Of a stretch of DNA of 9,522 nt, positions 1-6,663 are shown piece by piece. The notes under the pieces were generated by a model. The model made no database searches and was not told the origin of the DNA. It saw nothing but the letters and a program-made list of their open reading frames with translations. How positions within the stretch are numbered: position 1 is the first letter of the stretch; the number at the start of each line of letters is the position of its first letter. Source of the stretch: Synechococcales cyanobacterium PMM_0073 (GTDB lineage: Bacteria > Cyanobacteriota > Cyanobacteriia > Elainellales > Elainellaceae); the NCBI GenBank assembly GCA_949127695.1, contig CASBQH010000301.1:1-9522 (forward strand), in the 5' to 3' direction. The position numbers and the translations under genes are program-made.

Positions 1-2689
1 CAAAAGCATCGACTGGCACAGCCAAAATCCGGGTGACGGCGCTATCGGCAATAATTGTATTTTCCAAGTCGCTGTGGGTCAGCACCTCCAGCTCATCCAA
101 AATCCGTCCGGGATGCAGCCGCTCAGTCCGAATGCCGTCGGCCAGCTGAAGGCAAATTTTGGCGTCGCCTTCTAGCAGCAGCAGCAGTTCGCGGCAGGTG
201 TCGCCCGCAGCGGTAATAGTCTGCTCGGCAGAGTAGGTTTTTACCGTAGACTGGTCGGCCAGCGTCATCAGGGTTTTGGTCTGAAGCCCCTGAAAGAAAT
301 CGCTGTTGGCCAGGTAGACCAATTTTTCTAGGCTGGGGAATGCCTTGAGCGGCGAGGCGGGCGGCAGCGCCAGCAGCTGTTCTGCGGTTTCTAGCAGCGG
401 TGGAGCCGCAGGCTGGAGGCTCAAGGCCAGCGATTCAGTTCGATCTGCGTCTAGCTGGGTGACGACATAGAGCGCGGCTGACTGCACCAGCGGATCATAA
501 TGTTGCAGCAATAGTTCTAGCTGACTGGCCAGCGCTTGGGGCGGCGGCGGCGGCGGCATCTGAGCCTGGGCGGGCGGTACGGCTGCGCTCAACTGCTCTA
601 GCAGCTCTGGAGCCAGAGGGCGCTCCAGCCGGGAGGCTTGCTTCAGCAGCGGTGGCGGAGACAGCCGTTTGAGCGCCTGCACGGTGGCCTGCACGTTCAG
701 ATCAACAGGCGCATCGGCTATCAGGCTGAGAATGCTCTGCAAAATCAAGCTCTGCTTGCGGGTCACGCTGGTTTGCAGCAGCATCACCACCGCTGGATCA
801 ACCAGGGGGGCCGCCTGAGTTAAGGCATCGCCGCAGGTCGTCCATTCATCTAGTCTCACCAGCAGCAAATCGGCCTTTTGGTCACTGCTGGCGGCTGGTG
901 AGAAGCTCTGCAAAATCCAGTCTTCTTCCTGGGGCGTAATCGAATATTCGCGGCGCAGGGAGCGGATTTTGCTCAAGTCTGGTGGCAGCGAAACGGCGAG
1001 TTCGGGCTGGGTTTGGCGCAGCCGCATCAGCCGCTCTAGCGACTTTTGGTAGCCGCTCAGCCGAATCTGGTTCTCTAGGCTGCGCTGACGGCTGGGGTCG
1101 AGCAGTTCCGGGTTCTCAATCCCTAGCTCTTCTAGCACTTCGCGATGTTCGGTATCACTCACGCCCAGCTCCTGCCGCATCTGCTGCAAGACTTCCAGGC
1201 TGCTGGAATAGTTGACATAGCCTTCTTCCAGGGCTTCGCGCACCACGCCTTTGTAGGCTTCATGCCGCTTTTCCCGGGTAAAGTCAGGCAGCACCTTGGC
1301 CAGCACGTAGATTTCGTTGGCATGGAGATCGGCCAGCGAGCGTCCGCCCAGCTGCGACAGGTTTAGCTCCAGCTTCTCCAGCTGCTTGCGGAAGCGGCCT
1401 GCCAAGTTCTCGCGGCTGTAGAGATCGGGGCTGCGCCGCCAGCTTTTTTGCAGCCAGAGCGTGCTGAAAAACACTAGACTCACATCAAAGCCATATTGCA
1501 CCCAGACTGGCAGCAGCTGGATTAAGGGGCGACCAGCAAAAAAGAAAAAGAAGTTGAAGATGCCGAAGGTGCAGATCGCAAAAATTCGGTGCTGAATAAT
1601 ATCTGGCGCTAAACCAGCATGGCGCTGGCGGGATTTGAGTCGGCCTTCAATCCAGCTGCCGACCAGATAGCCCGCTGCCGTAAACAGCCCCAGCACCAGC
1701 GGCACAGCAAAGAGCTTGGGGATATTAATCGGCTGGCCAAACAGGTACAGCCCTGGGTTCATTAAAGCGGCCAGCTGATTGGGGTCGCGGTTCCAGACTC
1801 CTGAAAAGTAGTAGTCCCAGTTGCCCGCATAGAGATAGTAATAGAGAAAATAGCCGACGACTAGCCCCACATAGCCGTAGCGAATCAGCGCTTCTGCGGG
1901 CTGATTTAGGCCGGCCCAGTAGCTGCGCTCAGCGTCAATATCAAAGCAGGGACTCTGGCAGGCGACGCAGGCGCTTTTCTCCTGGCCATCGGGCAGCACA
2001 ACCCGGCACATCGATTGGGTAATCGGCTGATCGCTGACATGCGCCTTGCTGCCAAATAGGCCGCTGGGCGCGCTAAAAATTGTCTGCACCGGAGCCATCG
2101 GGCAAAAATACTGACACCAAGACTTGCCGCCATAAAAGTAGCCGACGGCAATCGCCATGACAATCGTAAAAACCAGCCATAGCCCCAGCACCAGCCGATC
2201 GGCATTGAAGAACAAAATGCGCCCGCAGAGGCCGACAAACAGCCAGCCAAACTGCAAATAGGCAGAATTGCGACCCAGCCAGGAATCTGACTTAACTTTG
2301 GCTAGCTCGTAGCGGACTTTGCCGGTTTTTGAATTCTCTCGCTTAAACTGTCGCTGCCAGCCCAGCGCGCGCGGAATCTGCGACAGGAAAGACAAAGGGC
2401 AGATCCGCCGCCACAGCTCATGCCCAAACAGCAGCAAAATCAAAATACCAGAGGGGACAATCACGCCCCAAAACAGGGTTGCCCCCAGTGGATAGGGCTG
2501 CTGCTCAACGCATTGCCCCTGCACCGCGACGCACTGATCCGAGAGGCGCAGCGGACTCCAGGGATGATCGGGCTGGGTGAGCGCCGCCGTCCAGGGATCA
2601 TAAAACAGTGAGGCAATCACCAGGAGCCAGCCGACCGTCAAGATCCAGCGAATCCAGTGCATCCGTCGTTCAGGGAATTGGGCAACCAT
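1..2689 (-). CDS. Membrane 4Fe-4S (NapH/NosR-like) protein with C-terminal cyclic-nucleotide-binding fold; partial
   Basis: The reading frame is open for 896 codons from ATG 2687-2689, with an in-frame TGA a short way upstream, and it leaves the window at position 1, so the C-terminus is missing. Residues 12-30, 68-92, 145-160, 163-186, 268-290, 317-345 and 370-415 are hydrophobic, giving about seven or eight membrane helices. Two short cysteine motifs typical of polyferredoxin membrane proteins follow helices: RRICPL (Cys97) and GKSWCQYFCPMAP (Cys192, Cys196). Cys228 plus C241-x2-C244-x3-C248 then forms a ferredoxin-like cluster site. An extra pair, Cys53 and Cys60, lies in the loop between the first two helices. 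The soluble half holds two similar helical units (about 475-530 and 540-596), a HEAT-like helical stretch (about 610-760) with six prolines in a row near 712, and a CAP-type beta-roll from about 789. The role is inferred: redox transfer across or at the membrane, controlled by or reporting to the C-terminal domain. The architecture is clear; the function is unknown. Confidence 0.85.
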   Translation of the reverse strand, partial: MVAQFPERRMHWIRWILTVGWLLVIASLFYDPWTAALTQPDHPWSPLRLSDQCVAVQGQCVEQQPYPLGATLFWGVIVPSGILILLLFGHELWRRICPLSFLSQIPRALGWQRQFKRENSKTGKVRYELAKVKSDSWLGRNSAYLQFGWLFVGLCGRILFFNADRLVLGLWLVFTIVMAIAVGYFYGGKSWCQYFCPMAPVQTIFSAPSGLFGSKAHVSDQPITQSMCRVVLPDGQEKSACVACQSPCFDIDAERSYWAGLNQPAEALIRYGYVGLVVGYFLYYYLYAGNWDYYFSGVWNRDPNQLAALMNPGLYLFGQPINIPKLFAVPLVLGLFTAAGYLVGSWIEGRLKSRQRHAGLAPDIIQHRIFAICTFGIFNFFFFFAGRPLIQLLPVWVQYGFDVSLVFFSTLWLQKSWRRSPDLYSRENLAGRFRKQLEKLELNLSQLGGRSLADLHANEIYVLAKVLPDFTREKRHEAYKGVVREALEEGYVNYSSSLEVLQQMRQELGVSDTEHREVLEELGIENPELLDPSRQRSLENQIRLSGYQKSLERLMRLRQTQPELAVSLPPDLSKIRSLRREYSITPQEEDWILQSFSPAASSDQKADLLLVRLDEWTTCGDALTQAAPLVDPAVVMLLQTSVTRKQSLILQSILSLIADAPVDLNVQATVQALKRLSPPPLLKQASRLERPLAPELLEQLSAAVPPAQAQMPPPPPPQALASQLELLLQHYDPLVQSAALYVVTQLDADRTESLALSLQPAAPPLLETAEQLLALPPASPLKAFPSLEKLVYLANSDFFQGLQTKTLMTLADQSTVKTYSAEQTITAAGDTCRELLLLLEGDAKICLQLADGIRTERLHPGRILDELEVLTHSDLENTIIADSAVTRILAVPVDAF

Positions 2690-2723
2690 GCAGCTACTGC
2701 GCCATAGAATTTCACGCAATCAT

Positions 2724-2751
2724 ACTGTAGTTGAGTCAATTAAGTAGTCAA
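2724..2751 (-). promoter_or_regulatory. Candidate sigma70-type promoter for the 4Fe-4S/CNB protein gene
   Basis: On the minus strand TTGACT (2751-2746) matches five of six -35 consensus bases. Sixteen bases later TACAGT (2729-2724) matches four of six -10 bases. An overlapping TATGAT (2724-2719) is a better -10 but sits 21 bases from that -35. The start codon is about 35 bases further on. The -35 element belongs to the 12-bp repeat, so two further copies of the hexamer flank it. This is a consensus match only. Confidence 0.35.
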
Positions 2752-2763
2752 TTAAGTAGTCAA
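2734..2763. repeat. 12-bp tandem repeat, 2.5 copies
   Basis: The unit AGTCAATTAAGT occurs perfectly at 2734-2745 and 2746-2757, and its first six bases recur at 2758-2763. The last part overlaps the stop codon (2760-2762) of the lactonase gene, and the rest lies in the 70-bp gap before the 4Fe-4S protein gene. Read on the minus strand, each copy supplies the hexamer TTGACT. It could be simple replication slippage or a spaced array of protein-binding sites. Confidence 0.85.
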
Positions 2764-3638
2764 ACAGCACTCAGAAATGAATGAGTCGGCATTCCGGGAA
2801 TGTCGGGCGAGAACCGAAACAAATCGCCTGCATAAAGCCCCTGCTGAATTTCTTTTTGGCTCAGCCCCACCGAGGCCGAAGTGATATATAAATCGCTAAA
2901 GTCAGCGCCGCCAAAGGTCACGCAAGTGGGTCGCTGCACCGGCATTTTGACGCGCTGAAGCTCTTTGCCATCTGGGCTGAAGCAGACCACCGCCCAGCCA
3001 TCCCAAAGCGCTGACCAGAGGTTGCCTTGGCTGTCTACGGCCAGTCCGTCTGGTTCAACCGGCTCATCGCCGAGATCGACCAGCACGCGGCGGTTGCTAA
3101 TGCTGCCGGTTTCTGCCTCAAAGTCGTAGGCATAGATCTGGCGGCGCGGCGAGTCGGTGAGATAAAACGTGGCTCCATCTGGACTCCAGCCCAGCCCGTT
3201 AGAAATGGTGAGGCCGGTTTCCATCAGATGCAGCGAGCCGTCTGGGTCGTAGCGGTAGAGCGCAGCCTGCCCGGTGGCTTCGCTGATGGAGCCGATCCAA
3301 AATCGCCCCTGCGGATCGCATTTGCCGTCATTTGGCCTGGTATCAGGGTAGGGAAACTCGATCTGGTGCAAAACGCTAATTTGGGCGGTTTGGGTATCGA
3401 GCCAAGCCAGCCGATCGCGGAGCGCTAGCAGCAGTCGGTTGTCGCCCGCTAGGGCAATGGCGCTGACTAGATCGCCAGTTTCAAACCAGCGGCTATTGCC
3501 AGTGGCAGGATCAAACTGGTGAACCCGATGGTTATGAATATCAATCCAGTAGAGCTGCTGCTGCTTGGCATCCCAGACGGGGCATTCTCCCAGACGGGCG
3601 CGGGCGGCGAACACTGGCTGCACAGGCGACTGGCTCAT
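2760..3638 (-). CDS. SMP-30/gluconolactonase/LRE-like lactonase
   Basis: This 292-residue protein has the normal length for the SMP-30/regucalcin/gluconolactonase family, six-bladed beta-propellers that use a bound divalent metal to open sugar lactones and related esters. The family signature residues are all visible: Glu18 in ARLGECPVWD, Arg101 and Asn103 in TRPNDGKCDPQGRFW, Asn147 in TISNGLGWSPDG and Asp197 in EPDGLAVD. In characterised members Glu18, Asn147 and Asp197 are the metal ligands or catalytic acid, and Arg101 and Asn103 contact substrate. There is no signal peptide, so it should be cytoplasmic. The start is ATG 3636-3638, giving the usual spacing before LGECP. It lies in the same direction as the CocE-like hydrolase 250 bp upstream and 70 bp before the 4Fe-4S protein gene, but the gaps argue against one tight operon. 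The substrate cannot be told from sequence; a sugar lactone is most likely. Confidence 0.93.
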   Translation of the reverse strand: MSQSPVQPVFAARARLGECPVWDAKQQQLYWIDIHNHRVHQFDPATGNSRWFETGDLVSAIALAGDNRLLLALRDRLAWLDTQTAQISVLHQIEFPYPDTRPNDGKCDPQGRFWIGSISEATGQAALYRYDPDGSLHLMETGLTISNGLGWSPDGATFYLTDSPRRQIYAYDFEAETGSISNRRVLVDLGDEPVEPDGLAVDSQGNLWSALWDGWAVVCFSPDGKELQRVKMPVQRPTCVTFGGADFSDLYITSASVGLSQKEIQQGLYAGDLFRFSPDIPGMPTHSFLSAV

Positions 3639-3888
3639 AGCTGTGACCCAATAGGTGACTCGATAGATTTGCCAAGCTTCTCGAAGGCCGACCCGAATGC
3701 CGTCCTAACTTGTTTCTTAACTTAACCCCAAAAAGCATGAAACTGATAGGAACCACCATGACAACAAATGAGTCAGATCAGCACCGTTAAGTTGTGAGTT
3801 CAGTTCTCGTTTTTCTCCGTCCTTTATGAAATAGCACCTCCAAGGTTTGAATGAGACTATAGCGCTCGCCCATTCCCCTTGAGCAAGG
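3639..3888. other. Intergenic gap between lactonase and CocE-like genes
   Basis: About 250 bp without a convincing gene. It must hold the promoter of the lactonase gene on the minus strand, but no clear -35/-10 pair stands out. A very short plus-strand frame (3758-3790, eleven codons including stop) has AGGA six bases before its ATG; it is probably chance. A short inverted repeat, AGGCTA at 3886-3891 and TAGCCT at 3904-3909, brackets the stop of the CocE-like gene, and CCTTG/CAAGG lies just beside it (3877-3888). Neither is followed by a T-run in the transcript, so neither is a convincing intrinsic terminator. Confidence 0.5.
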
Positions 3889-5523
3889 CTAGCAAGCCAT
3901 CGTTAGCCTGACCTGAGAATGCTGCCCTCCAGAAACCGTGATGGTGATTACCCGCGCCTCCAGCAGCTGTCCGTCTGCCAGACAATCGCCCGTGCCGGGA
4001 TTGAGCGCGTAGGCTGGGAAACAGGCGGCGCTAACGCTGAGCCGGAGCGCGCTACCCGCAGGTAAACAAATGCAGGTGGGCTGTAGCATAATCTGATGCG
4101 TAGCTGCTGCATCAGCCGGAGCCACAATGCGCCGGTAGCCCTGCGTAAAGTTGTACACCGCACCATTCGGCTTGACTTCGCTGAGAATGGCACAGAGGTC
4201 AAAGCTGGGTGCATCGGCAGCACAGTCGAGCATCACGGTGAGTTCGCCCGCCAAACGCAGGTCAGAGGCCAGCGGCTCGGTGGTGTAAGTTAAGATATCT
4301 GTGCGACAGTCTAGGGCGCTGCGCTCCAATGCGCCGGCTGGAAATGCCGCATGTCCGCCCAGAGAAGGCACAGGTCGCCAAGGGTCATGCACAAAGGTAT
4401 CGGGAATCTGGGAGTTTTGCGGCTGCTTGACCAGCTGGCCTTCGCGCAAATCCATTGCCGCCAGTCCGGTGCTGCTGAGATAATAAATTATCTCAGCGCT
4501 GGGGAGCTGTTCCAACCGCCGCCAGTCATTCTTCCCCATCTCAAATAGACTGATTGGCGCTTGATTCAGCAGTCCTGTCTCCTTGCCCTTCAGGAACTGA
4601 TCAAACCAGCGGACTTGCAGCCGATCCATTGGACTGGTTGCCGCCGCTCCATAGTCAAGGCTGCCCAGCTTGCGCCCCCAGGGCAGATGCGCCCAAGCGC
4701 CAATCACCAAATGCTGAGCCAAATCGCTACGAGCCGCCATTTCTTGATAAAATCGCCAGCTGCCGCTGAGGTGCGGATCAAACCAGCCGCCAAGATGCAG
4801 CATTGGCAGCTCTACGTTGGCCATGTGAGCCTGAGGTGAAAGCTGCTGCCAGTAATCATCTGGCTGATCATGCTGCCGCCAGTCATGATAGTGCGAGTCA
4901 GGGGCTAGCTGCCGCAAAATCCCCGACTGGGCGTTGACCGGATGGGTCAGCGGTAGCGCCCGCGCCGAGCTGTAAAGCGTCTGGTAGGCTTCTGCGTCGC
5001 CCTTACGTCGGCTGGTTTCGCTGGCCAGCTGGAGCGCCCAGCCTAAATTCAGCTGATAGCAAAACGCCCCGCCCTCGTAAGCCCAGTCTTGGTAAAGATC
5101 ATAGCCAATCATGGCGGGACAGATGGTTTTGAGGGCGGGCGGGCGATTGACTGCGGCATAGAGCTGCGTCATCCCCTGGTACGAAAAGCCATACATGCCG
5201 ACCCAGCCGCTGCTCTGCGGCAAAGCTGCTGCCCAGTTCACCGCATCCTCGCCGTCTCTGATTTCATCCGCGAACAGCTTAAACTCACCTTCCGAAGAAC
5301 CGCGCCCCCGCACGTCCTGGATCACGACAATATAGCCCTGCGCTGCATACCAGCTTGGGTGCGCGTAGACCACCGTCGAGGCAATCGCCCGTCCGTAAGG
5401 CTGACGCATCAGCAGCACCGGGAAGGATTCTGGGCTGTCGGGAGCATATAGATCGGCATCTAGCCGCAGCCCGTCGCGGGTTTGCATCGAAACAGTTTGC
5501 TTGGGACGGACAGCGTAGACCAT
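3889..5523 (-). CDS. CocE/NonD-family alpha/beta-hydrolase (X-Pro dipeptidyl-peptidase S15-like)
   Basis: This 544-residue protein has the two-part layout of the CocE/PepX family of serine hydrolases, which includes cocaine esterase, alpha-amino-acid ester hydrolases and X-prolyl dipeptidyl peptidases. The alpha/beta-hydrolase core (about 10-350) carries the nucleophile elbow GFSYQG with Ser114, Asp249 in GGWFDPHL and His279 in IGAWAHLPWG as the likely triad. Tyr43 in MRQPYGR fits the oxyanion-hole tyrosine. IQDVRGRGSSEGEF (68-81) is a family hallmark. From about 365 a jelly-roll domain follows, with LRLAGELTVMLDCAADAPSF and a VYNFTQGYRR segment typical of the non-catalytic C-terminal domain. 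No signal peptide is seen, so it is probably cytoplasmic. The start is ATG 5521-5523, without a clear Shine-Dalgarno sequence. It diverges from the acetyltransferase gene with only 43 bp between. The true substrate is unknown; an ester, amide or small peptide is plausible. Confidence 0.93.
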   Translation of the reverse strand: MVYAVRPKQTVSMQTRDGLRLDADLYAPDSPESFPVLLMRQPYGRAIASTVVYAHPSWYAAQGYIVVIQDVRGRGSSEGEFKLFADEIRDGEDAVNWAAALPQSSGWVGMYGFSYQGMTQLYAAVNRPPALKTICPAMIGYDLYQDWAYEGGAFCYQLNLGWALQLASETSRRKGDAEAYQTLYSSARALPLTHPVNAQSGILRQLAPDSHYHDWRQHDQPDDYWQQLSPQAHMANVELPMLHLGGWFDPHLSGSWRFYQEMAARSDLAQHLVIGAWAHLPWGRKLGSLDYGAAATSPMDRLQVRWFDQFLKGKETGLLNQAPISLFEMGKNDWRRLEQLPSAEIIYYLSSTGLAAMDLREGQLVKQPQNSQIPDTFVHDPWRPVPSLGGHAAFPAGALERSALDCRTDILTYTTEPLASDLRLAGELTVMLDCAADAPSFDLCAILSEVKPNGAVYNFTQGYRRIVAPADAAATHQIMLQPTCICLPAGSALRLSVSAACFPAYALNPGTGDCLADGQLLEARVITITVSGGQHSQVRLTMAC

Positions 5524-5566
5524 AAGTGACTAAGATTTGAACTGGCAAAATAGCACGAGTAACTCT

Positions 5567-6067
5567 ATGCAAATTCGCGATGCGGTAGAAGCTGATCTCG
5601 CCGCAATTGTGGCAATTTACAATGCTTCGATCCCAGGCCGCAATGCCACCGCTGATTTAACGCCCATCACCGTCGAAAGTCGCCGCGACTGGTTGCTCAA
5701 CCGCGATGCCCGCCGCCCGCTCTGGGTGTTGATAGTCGAAGCGGAAATCGCCGCCTGGATCGGCCTCTCTTCGTTTTATGGCGGACGCCCTGCCTATGAT
5801 GCTACAGCTGAGATCAGCATTTACATCGCGCCGCAGCATCAGGGCAAGGGCTACGGCTCAGTCTTAGTCGGCAAAATGCTGGAACAGGCTCCCAGCTTAG
5901 GCGTCACCACTTTTCTGGCGATGTATTTTGACCATAACGAAGCCAGCCGCAAGCTGTTTACGCGGTTTGGCTTTCAGCCCATGGGGCATCTACCAGAGAT
6001 TGCGGTGCTAGATGGCGACCGGCGCGGGCTGGTGATTGCCGGATGGAAAGCGCCGCTGGACGAATAG
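5567..6067 (+). CDS. GNAT N-acetyltransferase, phosphinothricin/MnaT-like group
   Basis: This 166-residue enzyme should transfer an acetyl group from acetyl-CoA to a small amine, probably an amino acid or analogue. It begins MQIRDAVEADLAAIVAIYNA, the usual opening of the Pat/YncA (MnaT) group. The acetyl-CoA pyrophosphate loop HQGKGYG (about 91-97) follows the beta-strand AEISIYIAP, and the late FDHNEASRKLFTRFGF helix-strand unit is typical of the fold. I place the start at ATG 5567 rather than at the in-frame TTG 5537, because the family opens at this methionine and the extra ten residues (MNWQNSTSNS) look unlike it. The stop is only six bases from the end of the opposing AIG2-like gene, so the two transcripts must meet or overlap. 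The substrate is not predictable; members act on methionine analogues, phosphinothricin or other amines. Confidence 0.87.
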   Translation: MQIRDAVEADLAAIVAIYNASIPGRNATADLTPITVESRRDWLLNRDARRPLWVLIVEAEIAAWIGLSSFYGGRPAYDATAEISIYIAPQHQGKGYGSVLVGKMLEQAPSLGVTTFLAMYFDHNEASRKLFTRFGFQPMGHLPEIAVLDGDRRGLVIAGWKAPLDE

Positions 6068-6073
6068 ATTAGT

Positions 6074-6478
6074 TCAGCCCACAGCAGCTAGCGATTGCTT
6101 GTAGGCTGCCCAGCCGCCATGCCCAGAAATATCTGGCCAGCCATGCTGCTCAATCAGCTCCTGCGGATAAAAGAAGGCTGTGGCGCTGTCCCCATCAGCC
6201 AACAGCACTTCGGTTGGGTACATATGCGGCGGCTCGTTGCTGGCCAAATAGTCAAACTGCTCGACCGTCATTTCATAAATCTCGCCTGGAATTGAAATGC
6301 CGCCTGCGCGGGGTTGATAAATCGCCGGATGCCAGCCATTTTCGGCAGCGTGAAGCCGATACAGCGGCTGAGTCTGAGTTTCTTTAATAAAGTTGGCGGA
6401 CTGTAAATTTTGGTGATCAGGCTGACCGCGCAAGGCCGAACCGCAGATAAATACTCGTCGAGTCGCTGCTTGAGTCAT
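6074..6478 (-). CDS. Gamma-glutamylcyclotransferase/AIG2-fold protein, similar to the allophanate hydrolase C-terminal domain
   Basis: This 134-residue protein has the small AIG2/gamma-glutamylcyclotransferase fold. VFICGSALRGQPDH (9-22) corresponds to the family's YGSL..G substrate loop. ISIPGEIYEMT (61-71) and a Glu in the DYLASNEPP segment (Glu82) match the conserved strand and the catalytic glutamate position. The closest likeness I recall is the C-terminal domain of allophanate hydrolase (AtzF), here as a free-standing protein without the amidase part. It also ends in a well-conserved-looking tail, ELIEQHGWPDISGHGGWAAY. It could be a cyclotransferase or lyase acting on gamma-glutamyl compounds, or a small regulator of urea or allophanate use; the sequence does not decide. 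ATG 6476-6478 is preceded by AGGAGA (6494-6489) at ten bases. Transcribed in the same direction as moaE but 185 bp apart, and tail-to-tail with the acetyltransferase. Confidence 0.85.
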   Translation of the reverse strand: MTQAATRRVFICGSALRGQPDHQNLQSANFIKETQTQPLYRLHAAENGWHPAIYQPRAGGISIPGEIYEMTVEQFDYLASNEPPHMYPTEVLLADGDSATAFFYPQELIEQHGWPDISGHGGWAAYKQSLAAVG

Positions 6479-6510
6479 AGGTGGCTTGTCTCCTGGTGAG
6501 AGGTGGCTTG
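6479..6510 (-). repeat. Direct repeat CAAGCCACCT flanking the RBS of the AIG2-like gene
   Basis: On the minus strand CAAGCCACCT occurs at 6510-6501 and again at 6488-6479, directly touching the ATG. The period is 22 bp, about two helical turns. The intervening bases contain AGGAGA (6494-6489), the likely Shine-Dalgarno sequence, so the second copy forms exactly the spacer between it and the start codon. It may be chance or a translational or operator element. Confidence 0.5.
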
Positions 6511-6535
6511 AAAATCCTGGCTACAGGCTTTAGGA

Positions 6536-6554
6536 AGTATACAGCATACATACT
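6536..6554 (-). promoter_or_regulatory. Candidate -10 box within a short dyad upstream of the AIG2-like gene
   Basis: On the minus strand TATACT (6541-6536) matches five of six -10 bases and lies about 57 bases before the ATG. No good -35 is visible at 16-18 bases. The box overlaps a 19-bp imperfect dyad with perfect five-base arms, AGTAT (6536-6540) and ATACT (6550-6554). This would suit a repressor covering the promoter, but the arms are short. Nearby, CCAAGCTTGG (6601-6610) is a perfect ten-base palindrome of unknown meaning. The rest of the 6479-6663 gap shows nothing gene-like. Confidence 0.3.
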
Positions 6555-6663
6555 AAGCTTTGCAGCCATCTATAACCTGTTTCAGCCTACCTGAGATCGG
6601 CCAAGCTTGGGGCTAGGGGGCGAATTTATCCAGCGATTTAGTAATACCAAACAGGCTCATACA

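Noticed and set aside
541..557. (CGG)n-like run as a microsatellite of interest
   Set aside because: It encodes a six-proline run within a disordered linker of the 4Fe-4S/CNB protein; nothing more is needed to explain it.
638..2611. Several open frames of 60-114 codons on both strands within 1-2689
   Set aside because: They lie inside the continuous minus-strand frame of the 4Fe-4S/CNB protein, have no recognisable domain, and their sequence is explained by that gene.
3639..3665. TGTGA-like site before the lactonase as a CRP operator
   Set aside because: Only one half-site resembles the consensus; the partner TCACA half is absent at the right spacing.
3758..3790. Ten-residue plus-strand frame (MTTNESDQHR) with an AGGA before it
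   Set aside because: Too short, with no attenuator-like codon run and no downstream plus-strand gene it could lead.
3877..3909. Inverted repeats near the end of the CocE-like gene as a terminator
   Set aside because: The first has only two loop bases, the second overlaps coding sequence, and no T-run follows in the minus-strand transcript.
5537..5566. TTG 5537 as start of the acetyltransferase
   Set aside because: The family pattern begins at Met encoded at 5567; the extra ten residues have no likeness to family members.
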